Source of the DNA: Bemisia tabaci
Taxonomy: Eukaryota; Arthropoda; Insecta; Hemiptera; Aleyrodidae
Assembly: GCF_918797505.1 (NCBI RefSeq)
Contig: NC_092795.1
Location: forward strand, 31,421,131 to 31,485,130
Direction of reading: 5' to 3'
Length of the DNA: 64,000 nt
Numbering within the stretch: position 1 is the stretch's first letter; each line of letters starts with the position of its first letter. The notes below the pieces were generated by a model, which worked only from the letters and a program-made list of their open reading frames with translations, had not been told where the DNA came from and ran no database searches. Positions 38,401-49,900 of this stretch are shown here, piece after piece. The translations under genes and the position numbers were made by a program.

Positions 38401-40924
38401 GTTCCTTCCTGTTCAACTAAGTTTATTAATTAGGAAAACAAAAGAAGGGGAGAGAACCATTTTGATAGGAAATGCTAACTCTCTCTTTGTGAAAGAGCTT
38501 TGACGTCATCACCCAGACACAAAAAAGCAGTCTGTTAAAATGTCAAACATACCTATTGGAAAATATTTAAGGAAAAAAAATGTCCCCGATTAGTACGATT
38601 TCTAATTCACATCAAACCTATCTAGTTGCTGGCAAAATACTAAGAAATGAAAATAATAATTTAGGATAAAACTTTTCCTAGTTTTGTACCTAATTTCTAG
38701 AATCATCATATTGTTCTCACCACCGAGGATCCAAGATGATACATCCAGTGCTAAGAATAAAAGGAATTGCAAAAATGCATATCTCGGTAAGGGTACTTTA
38801 AAATCTTTGCTTCTGTTTTTTTTTAAAAAGAAGACCGCACTAACATCACGACCTGAAATTTTTAAAGAATATTTTTCACATTGAGAAGCAAGATCACCAA
38901 AGTATTCAAGAAAAATTATAATATTTTCCCATGTAGAAAATAAAGTATGATGGGAGGTCTTCAACGCCAAAAACGGAGATACGCATTTCTGCAGCTTCAC
39001 CATCAATTCGCTGTAGTAAAAGTAAAAATCAAGGTTGCCACATGGTAAGGGGGCGATTGTATGTATGGGCTAGAGCCACAAGATTTTTGAGGATAAAACT
39101 TCAAAAATAATGTTATGGGTAAGACAATTGCAGGTAGAGCCACCAGTCTTTCTTATTATTTAATATTATTTTCAACTAAAGCTCCAACTCTAATCATTCT
39201 GGTATGGATTATACGACATCTAATTGAAATCATATTAGCAGTAAAGCAAAAATAAGAATAATAATCGAGCAATACAAACAAATCTATTCAAAACATGATC
39301 ACAGACAGAACGTTTAAAAACAATTTTAAACACAATGATTTACAAGGAAAAAACCTAAGCCGCAACAGCAAAAATCGTACCAGGGTATTCTAGAAAAACT
39401 CAGAACGAAGCGACCCAAGGTGTCTGATTTTGAGAAATGAATCTATGACATTGGAGCAATTTTCTGGCCAAAATGACAAATTCCGAGTGACGGGCTACCA
39501 AAATATGCATTGTAAGTAGAAGCAATATCTACGATCTATTTTCAAAGATGCCTCACATTTTCAACTTTCTTTTTATCGTTGCCATTTTCTTAAATCGTTG
39601 TCCTAATATGAAAATCAAGTCCAGAAAATAAAAAATACACAAGTCAAAACGCTTCAGAAGAGCGAGTTCTGTGATACTAGTCTCACCACATATCATCATC
39701 ATCTCCCGCTTACAGAAACATATCTTATCGGTGCTGTTTCAGGATTTTATAAATTTGTGTGATTTTTATACAAGTGATTAAAAATTCACAAGCTTAAAAA
39801 AATGGTGAATTCATTCTAGTGCAAACGTAATGACTGAAAGACAATAGGATAAAAAATCCTGGCATTTTTGAAAATGCTTTTTAAAAAAAAAAATGATTGA
39901 GTTTTTTTAGGAGTTACATGAACAGGACAAAAAGCGGTTAGCTGTAAAACAAGGCATCTTTTTATTTTATTTTTTTTTTCATCCAGAATAACCGACTCTT
40001 ATTTCCATTAAGTGCTACAGCCAAGAAAAAATTGTGATGATTGACTGTTTTTCATCTTCTAAATTTACAACCTTGCGTCGATACAATATTTCAGATCCAT
40101 GTTCTAACTTTTTGATTTGCTACTTCATTAACCCAAAGCCACACCTAAATTTAGACAATAATTAGAAGTGACCTGGTAAGTAATGTTACCTTTCAACAAA
40201 TTAAAGTTTTCAAAAGTTCTCTCTCAGACTATTTGCTGGGCCCGAATGTTGCAAAACAATGTCATTAACCTAAAACATCTTTCTAAAATACGATATTTTA
40301 TTGTAAGTTACAATATTTTTTAAAGTATGGTGTTGAAAATACTTGCTACTAATTTAATTAACATAAAGCATTAGAATTGAGCAAGACCTCTCGCTGAGCC
40401 ACACATAGTGGAAGCGTCAGATCAATTTGCGACATTGATTTCTAATCGCTGGAAAAGCTGAAACGGGTAGGAAAGGAGTAAACTTGAGGGCAAAATTTTA
40501 GAGAAATGATGAAGATGTTAAAAGGGGACTCGACAGAGAAGTCGATCGTAGTAATGGCTGAATCAAGCATGATTGTTAAAATAAATGCATTTTGTTTTTG
40601 ATTTTAGTCAAGGAATCAAATAAAACTACTTCAAAAACTTGAAAGACCTCCAATCATGCCAAAGAAAAAAGAAAAGAAAAAAAAACTGTGTTCAGACATA
40701 CTACAACGCCCGTCAAAATAATTTATATTCATCAACATTTGATAAAACTTCGAACTTGCAAAAACGAATTAGAAATATAACATAATTTGTATGATATATA
40801 CAAACAGAATGAACTAAACAAAGTCCCGATGACGAATGCATGAGGAAATAAGTACCTTTAAGTTGAATATCGTATTAAGTACACGGTTGATAACAGCACA
40901 AATTCAAGCTAAAAGGAGACCGAT
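32500..40924. other. AT-rich stretch without a supported gene; right end probably numb 3' UTR
   Basis: Strongly AT-rich with poly-A and poly-T runs. No open frame has a recognisable domain or convincing splice sites. The part next to 40924 follows the numb stop codon on the minus strand; AATAAA on that strand lies at 40302-40297 and is one candidate 3' end. Two exact TGACGTCA sites occur at 37567 and 38501. Few clear inverted-repeat elements are seen, unlike the numb 5' side. Confidence 0.45.
33868..33972. repeat. A-rich low-complexity tract
   Basis: About 105 bases of A runs broken by single T, G or C (AAATAAATAAATAAATAAAA), ending in AAAATAAAAGGAAC. Simple-sequence DNA. Confidence 0.85.
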
Positions 40925-43900
40925 CTACAGATGCGCTTCGAACACCTTTATAGAACTAATGTTGGATGTCGGACTACTCGTTATGAATGGATTTGTGTTT
41001 TGTCTGGGGAGGGGTCGAGGCAACATTGGGCTGCTAGATACGAATGGATTTGTGCTTTTCACAGGGACAGGATGCTGTGACGTCATATTTAGCGATACGT
41101 CAGTCGAAGGCCGCTCGATTTTTGGAGCTTCTGAAAAAGAAAATTATCACGTAATGAAGAAAACTATCTCCAAAGGTACAGAGTCAAAAATCAACATAAG
41201 GAGTGAATGGAATAAAAGGATAACACATACACTAATAATAAATTCAGCGCCAATTAAATTTATAAATTATTTGAAAAATTTCCTACAGCCTTGAGCAATC
41301 AGCTTTTAAAACTGAACTATTTATGTGCTAACATAGAGAAAAGCAGGGCTGAAAAGTGAATTTCTCGGCATTTGTACACATGCCATTAAAATGTTGCAAA
41401 GTCCTACTGGTAATCAAGGAGATCTTTTGTTTCCTCACAAACGGACAGACGAATAATATAATAACCTTCAATTAAAAGGAGAGTTTGCTCTGCAAACTTC
41501 TGATTTCAAGTTTTACTTAGCAGGCACAAAACAGATTAGAAACGATGCATTTCCAAGTCTGTGATTTTTCCTCCCTCTAGAGATTTGGAGCCTCACTTGC
41601 TAGAGAAGAAAAATATGGGAATGATGAGAAAAGGCGAACCTGGTAACACGGACGTAATTGCAGGATTTGATACTGTTTCCATCACAGGAGGGTTGGAGAA
41701 AATGTCATCTAGTAAAGCAGTCGAAGAATTTTTCTGCAAAAAAATGAAAAAAGGAAAAAGGTGAGTCATAAAAAAATTAAGATGGAGAATGTTTCCTTAT
41801 TACCACTGTCAACAACATTGACTTTGAATGACATAACAGAGTGTTAACAGAAAAGAAAAATGTAGGGGGGAAAATATTGAGGCGACTTATTTTGGTACGA
41901 GGTCATGAGCTGCAACAGTCATCTAAAATATTGACTAAACGTGTGATTAAAATAAAACCGTATTTTCTTCTTGATCTCTTCAACATGCCAACCTTGTTCA
42001 AACTGTACAAAATTTCTGACTATATAAGTGCAATAAAACTTTAAGATCAGATTATGAAGTTCAGTGAATTTGTCTACGTTGGGAATTAATATGCTTTTTC
42101 CCAAGAACAACCGTTCTTTGGGATTATGGTGCTGATATCAATTATTGATAAACTTCAATGCAAACATGGTTAAAAATTTTAAGTCCAACCGATTTGGTCT
42201 CTCTCAGATACCAAGTTGAGTCACAAATGAGTGTATTTTCTCCAATTATGAAAGAATATAGGATGATACATACATGATATAGGAGGATAGAAACAGCTTG
42301 AAAAAAAAATAATAATAAGTAATGAAATAAATAATACCTGATTGTTGTTGTTCAGAGAGAGATCATCTTTGTTTGTCAACAGGGATAAACCAAAACTTAG
42401 CTGCTGACACATTGCACTAACAGAATCACTTTGAGGTGAAGATTCGGGAATAGGACTCACTGTTAACATAGAAACGCAAGAGAGTTTTTAAATGAGATCA
42501 TTTTTTAATTCAAATGTAAATTAAAATTAAATTAAAAATGAATGAACTGAATTTCAAATTTTATCTTTTTACTTTTAACAAATCATAGATAGACATTACA
42601 AGTCACAGCTTTTAAGGCTTCCATACATACAGGTAAGTCATCAGAAATCTTGTTTTGAAACGTTTCTTTCTTTGAAATCGTTTCAGTCCCTTGATTTTTT
42701 ACGTACAAAATAAAGTTTTGTCAGAGTTTTTTGCAAATTTTTCTTCTACCTGAGCAGCTTTCCCTCTGCGACAAAAGCCATGAATTTGATTTGATCACAG
42801 TTTTTCCACATTGCAACTTGTGGCAGGGTTGAAGGAATTTTTGACTGAAATGAAAGGACCCTACAACAAAACGGCCAAATCGGCCTAAACACGGAATCGT
42901 ACGACTTTCTCAGGGATGATAGAGGGTCTTCCCGGACACTCAAAACTGGTCATATTTTTTGCCTAACCCCCAGGGAAAAGGGGGAGGAGGGGGTCAAAGT
43001 CAAAACCTTTAAATTAGCATAACTTCTCAACGGTTTGTTGTAGAAAGATGATCTTGGTGTCAAAATTTCCAGAAAAATGAGAGCTTTCAAAATATATGTA
43101 TGAAATTAATTAAATTTTAAAATTTGACCCACTTTTGGGGCATTTTACAAGGTCCCCCTTCCGTAAATTTTCGTTTTTTGAGATTTTCGGTTGTTCGGTT
43201 CGCACGGATTAAGACAAAAACAATTTCAAATGAAAGTAGAGCGTTTAAGCTTTAAAACAAGCCCAAGATGCTCGTGGGGAAACGATTAGAAGCGGAGTTA
43301 TGAGTCTTCAAAGTTGACGCGGCGCGCGGGAACCTTGTATGTTCCGAGTCTCAAGGTCACCTGCGCGCCCCGGATTGCCTGCAGGTTGCAAGTTTTTGTG
43401 TTTTTATGCTTCTGTAGGTCATTTTTAATGTAAATCATTCAATGAAGATAGAATAATCAGAATTTTTTTAATTTTACACAACGGGCCTCGGGCGAGGTAC
43501 ACCTCATTAACGTCAAAAAATTTTAACTGCGTTTCAAGTAGCCCCCTCAAGAATAACTAAGACTTGTTTTGAAGCTCAAAGCTCGTCTGCTTCTACGAGA
43601 AACTATTTGGCTTTACCATGTGAGTTCCGTCAAGCGCTGTAGCTTATAGCTCAATTAAAAAAATTTAAAATTAGGGGTACCCCAAAATTTGGCATCAATG
43701 GGTTATAATTTCTAAATGGTTCAGTTCTGTATGGAGCATATGTATATTTGAACCGAGGGTCCATGGTTTCCTCTAAATTATAAGAGCAGAATCGTCATCG
43801 TCAGCAAATGTTTAATGAGGTATAATAGACATAATGGTTGATACTCTAAGCCCCCTCTCGCTCCTCCCGTAGAATTAAAAAATTTCGATTATTCTATCTT

Positions 43901-46900
43901 CATTGAATGATTTACATTAAAAATGACCTACAGAAGCATAAAAACACAAAAACTTGCAACCTGCAGGCAATCCGGGGCGCGCAGGTGACCTTGAGACTCG
44001 GAACATACAAGGTTCCCGCGCGCCGCGTCAACTTTGAAGACTCATAACTCCGCTTCCAATCGTTTCCCCAAAATCATCTTGGGCTTGTTTTAAAGCTTAA
44101 ACGCTCTACTTTCATTTGAAATTGTTTTTGTCTTAATCCGTGCGAACCGAACAACCGAAAATCTCAAAAAACGAAAATTTACGGAAGGGGGACCTTGTAA
44201 AATGCCCCAAAAGTGGGTCAAATTTTAAAATTTAATTAATTTCATACATATATGCTGAAAGCTCTCATTTTTCTGGAAATTTTGACACCAAGATCATCTT
44301 TCTACGACAAACTGTTGAGAAGTTATGCTAATTTAAAGGTTTTGACTTTGACCCCCTCCTCCCCCTTTTCCCTGGGGGTTAGGCAAAAAATATGACCAGT
44401 TTTGAGTGTCTGGGAAGACCCTCTATCATTCCTGAGAAAATCGTGCGATTCCGTGTTTAGGCCGATTTGGCCGTTTTGTTGTAGGGTCCTTTCATCTTAA
44501 ATTTACTTAGACTTAGAGATAGTTCACTGAATAAACTTTCACGAGAATGTTGCCAGTAAAAATGTATTTCCAAAATCCACATCAAAAATTTCGAGGTAAG
44601 GTTACAATGATCATTTCAGTCCAAATAGGGATTTGCTTGAGTTTTGCTTCTGAACCTGTGCTTCCTTTCAGCATAGGCAAAAGGAAAACTACCTAGGTTC
44701 CTCATGCAGCTTCAGGTGCTCTTCAACATCATTGCAAAAAAAATTAAGGGACACCATAGTTTCAACGTAAACTAACATGCATGATCCGTTGGAAAACACA
44801 ACAGGGAAAAATAACTGATCACACTTACCAGGGGTTTTTAAATGAATTAATGGTGCAGGTGTTTTCGGTTCGTTCAAATTTTGTAAATTCTTAGTGCGCT
44901 CTATGTTGGAAGGTAGATCCGTTATCCTGAGAGACAACTGTCTTTTGAAAGGAGAGGCTTGATTCAATCGAGAAAATCCTCTGAATGAACCCTGTCGTTG
45001 TAGCATGGAAGGTGTGGCGTGCGGTCGCTCAATTGCATGAGGATTATGCTGCGCTGAGGTTGGAGTTACCGGCGCAACCGGCGGATTTATGATTCCCACA
45101 GGAGTTGTGGTAACAGGTTTGGAAGTGGGAATGATTTCTGAAACTGTGATCAATAAAATGCATTAAGCTAGTTTCAAAATTTAAGATATTGATGGGTTAT
45201 GTTCAATGTTCATTTGAACGCTGACCTATAGGTGGCCCTGGAATACACAAACTTATGCTCCAACTTTAATATTAACTTCATTGTTGAACTGCTGATTATT
45301 ATATTAGTGAGGTTTATATCTCCATCTTCTTGTTGAACAACACAATTCTGTACACTTCCCAGTTGGACAATGCGAAAATTAGCTCGTTTTTTTTCAAACT
45401 GAATAAGTCGCGAGGGACTTTTTTCAGACACGTGGTCACTCCTATCTACAGACTTTGAAAGAGTGATTATGATATCTTTATTGATCTTGCAAAGGACCCT
45501 GTGTAGAAATCCATGAGATTCGACACTACCCAAGTTTTGTCTCAAGTTTTGATGTGGTGTTCTTCTTGACCTCTTCAGAACGACAAACTTTTAAAAACTT
45601 CTAAAACAAATATTGAGAAGAGCAGTGGAGTTAAGCATTTTGGGACTTTCTGCAATCTGCACCTCTATGATTTCCCATTAAGGACCTTTTCATGTAATGC
45701 ATTTGTTTCCAGGAAAGTGTCTGAACAACTGACGATTGAACTCGCAAAATCACACTTTTCAGCTGTTGAGCAGCTTTGACAGACCAAACACAACAGAGAT
45801 CAGAAGTAAGAGGTGCGTCCACAAGTTTGCAAGGTACACTCTACTACATGTATGGACAAATGGAATTTTAGAAAGTCGTCGAAACGCATAGATTTGACAG
45901 CGTCCAATGGTGCGACTGCGACGCCATGTTGAAAACTTGTTCACTTTCTGCTCTGAGAGTGGGTCTCATCAATTTCATGTTATTTTTTTGTGTTCGTAGT
46001 TGAGTTTTTCGTTATTTTCAGTTTCATCAACTTTTTAAATTCATTTAATAGCTTATTGAAGCAACTAGATCTGCCAAAATCTCATTTTGAATTGCGCGGC
46101 AAAGACAGTACGACTTGCGACGTCACTCGATGGCTTATATTCTCAACGCTGCCACTTCGGCACCCCGTTTGTCCATACCTGTAGTGGAATGTACCTTGAC
46201 AAGTTTGATTGTATTTAATATTTTATTGCAGCTAATAAAAAAGGGAAAAATTTAAAGATGACATGATGTAAGATACCTTGTTTGTTGCTCTCTTTCAGGA
46301 TGTTCTTTTCAAATGGAATATTGTTGGAGTTGATTTGATCGGATAAATTGGTGATATTAGGGGGATCAGGTAACCGATCTGTGATGGAGGCTTGTCGGAA
46401 ACTGCCTTGTCGAGTGAATGTTGAGTTTGTAGTATCAAAGTTCATGGTGACACCACATTCTTTGTCTCTACGTTGCTTCTTCTCTAAACAAACGGCAAAT
46501 GCACAGCCTACAGCATGACTTAGTCTTTCACCCTGAGAAGAGAATAAAATAAAAAGTAAGTAACACAAATTGGTTGAATCATGTGAATTTTGAGACTTCG
46601 GTTTTGTTGCAAATTTTTTTAACTGACAACTCTTCAACATTATGCAATCAGGAGATGACATTTTTTTTAAAAAAAAAAAGAAGGCACACTAAAGCCATCA
46701 CAAATCATCAGATTTTTTAACAATGACAAGATTGCTCAAGCCTGGGGCGAAGAATTAACATTTTTGCGTGCATCCCCGATGCACACCTCATGTAGCAGGG
46801 AAAGTCACCAACTTACTTAGGTACTTCATAGAATTTTCTTAAACAAAGCAAGTAAAAGGTAATTGCAAAAGATGCAAATAATGTCGCCTGATTCTTAACT

Positions 46901-49900
46901 TGAATAGTCACTCCAAAAAATTGTATCCATCAAACGAAATATACTTTTTGAATAAAATCTAGGATCATCAAAAAAACAGGGCTGGCTCATTATTCAATGT
47001 TTTTCTATTGGATATCATGGTGGTGGTCACTCCTCGATCAAGACATCAAATTGACCAAAAGCAATCCCTTCTCTTGGTAGTATGCAGAGGATTTCATGTC
47101 TATCCAAGAAAAAACCAGTAAGTAATTTCATTTTGATGTCCAGGGTTTTCCAAAAAATTAACATGACAGAGGTTTGAGATACTTCAATAGTATTTTAAAA
47201 GTTTCACGGTAAATTGTATTTTTTGGCTTCAAATAGGAAGAAATGAGTGGAGATTTGCAAAGAGAAAGGCAGGTAGAAGTAACAACAGCTAAGTCTCACC
47301 GATTCTCGCAGGGCAAGAAATCCATGGCACATCCACCTCCTAGTTGTTCCATCTCTACAGATGTAGGAAAATCCCTTCTCATGATTCCGATCAGGGGCAC
47401 AAAATGAAACTTTTTCTATTGTTTGGTCGACCATCAAACCCTAAAACATTAAATGAAAAAAATCAATTGTAAATATAAGTAAGTGCTTTTCAAAAAAGGT
47501 ATCCATGTGTTCTTGACATTAAAATAAAACGGCTTAAATGCAGAGAAATCATTGAGTATATCATCATACAGTGGGAGTAAAGACTTGAAGAAAACAAATT
47601 CAATGACTTTTCCAATTCCTCTTGACCGAAATAACGAAACATTTTTAATATGTTCAACTACTATCTGCTGAAAAGCATAAAAAATTGAGCAGTTCCTCCC
47701 ATTAATTTAAGGTTCATCTTTCAATTCTACACAACCTTTACAAACTTAAAGTTTTACAACAGTCTTGAAACTCGAGAAAAAATTGAGAGAAATTCACCAT
47801 ATTTTGTCAGCATTGTTGCAGTATTTCAACGAAAACTTTATTTATTCAAGAGAAAACGGACACACAAATTAGTCTGAAAATTTCAACCTCTTTTCGTACA
47901 AGGATAATGACAAATCACTAGAAATTTCAGGAAAATATATGTGACGGTTCTCAATACAGATACAAAAAAATGTGGATAAGAAAAACAGAGCCAGCACCAC
48001 CAAGAAACATTCCTTTGCGCAGAAGACGGCAAATTGAGCAGCAGATAAAGTTTTAGTCTTCTCAACAAATATTTCCCAGTTTTCCTTGCTCTAGTCCCCT
48101 GACTTTTTAGAGGTTACTAGCTTTAAGTAACATTGTACATCCTAAACGTGACAAACTGAGTCACTCATCAATTTCTTACAAAGTAATTTTTATAGGTTAT
48201 TTTCCTGATAACTCATTGGTGACATTATATTACTACCTCATTTTCCCTGAGGATTTAGCTCCAAGGATGGGTGTTAATTACTTCAAAGACTCCTTACTAA
48301 GAATGTTTGGATACTTAATGGATATTAATATTCGAAAAGGATTATGTACAGGATAATGTTAGAAATTTTTGCTTGCTTCTTGAGCACTTACTTTGGTTTC
48401 ATCGTCAACAACTCTCAAACCATCACCAGAGACATGCAATATTGCTTTCACAGGCCTCCGCCGAGAATTCTGAAACAAAAATAAGAGCTAGATAACGTCT
48501 CATATATTCCAAACAGTTTTAATTTTCTGACAAGTAAGAACAATTATTTCACAGCTAGGTTTACACTTTTTCACTTGCGTTGTTAGGACAAATTCTTTAA
48601 GATAAGAGGTTCGACCTCTTTATTTAAAACTTTTTTATTTTAAACTATTTTCCTCGACTTTAAAATAATAATGTTTGACTTTCAGGCACTAATCTATTAA
48701 TGCGGAAATTCCTAGGCGACAACTGAGTAGGGGTATATAAAAACATTGTAAATCATTTAAAATATTAGACTGGCAGCTAATAAAATTTGACAATATTTGT
48801 AACAAAAAAATAGAACATGCTAATGTGCCTCCATGTAATTAAATAGACAAGAACATTTAAAAAAAAGCTGATATTCTATAGATATTGAAAAACAACAAGG
48901 GAATATCACTAGACACTTAAGCTTAATGTTGAAATAAGGGCTTACCCTCAGAACTCGTAGGGCATCTTCACAGACTTGCATCCCTCGAGATTCGAAAACT
49001 TCAACGCAGCCTAGGTACTGAAAACAGGAAGAAAAAACAACAAATGAGTGATTTGAAAAAAGAAACAGATTGGGGGGGGGGGGGGGGGATTGAATGGAAC
49101 GAGTATAACGAAACGGAAATAAGCCACATTGAGTTGAAACTGAGAAAGAGGGATCTGAACCCTCATTTAAACAATGCAAATTTCCATTTCTTGCTACAGT
49201 TCATTCCTAAGTAAGATCTACCAGGCCGCTTTCCATGATTATTGCAGCCTAGAAGTGGCCGCTGATACCAATGAGCAAACATGACAAAACTGGTGCAAGC
49301 AATTATTACTGCCCCCAAGCCACTCACATTGCTTTACGAAATATTGAAGGCAAACTGATCGGAACAAGGTACTGGTAGAATAAACCGGTAGAAACAATGT
49401 GAGTGAAGAATTAAGACGCTGCAGCTATGACTGAACCAAGTGAACTTGGCCAAACTCCTGCGAGCAACTATTACTGCTCCTAAGCCGCTCACATTGCCTA
49501 TCGAGATATTGAAGGCGAACTGGTCGGAGCAAGTTAGAAACAATGCGAGTGGGGTATTAATCCACTGCTGATGCCAGGGAAAAAGTAGGGCTTGGTAATT
49601 TGAAATTCGGGTCTTTTAGGAGTCACAATTCAACATTCCGTGGTAATAACAGGGTCTTAAAGGTCTCAAAAGCAACGGAGGGGCCTCCGAGACCTCGAAA
49701 AATTGTTGAAAACATCTTCTAGGGGTAAATCCCTCAGACCCTCCCTCCTTTTAGATAGGCCCCCAAATCACGATCGCCTCCTAACTTTTTCGAAGTCAGT
49801 CGGCCTCTGCCATCTAGACGCGATTTTGTGGCGTGTGCGGAAAAAAAAATTGCTGATTCAACAATTCAATTGCTAAAAACAGTGAGCGCAATGTTTTAAC

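Noticed and set aside
37567..38508. Two isolated TGACGTCA sites (37567, 38501)
   Set aside because: No gene start lies nearby, so a promoter role cannot be supported.
40836..41294. 152-codon plus-strand frame
   Set aside because: It is the antisense shadow of the last numb exon, whose minus-strand reading gives two NPF motifs.
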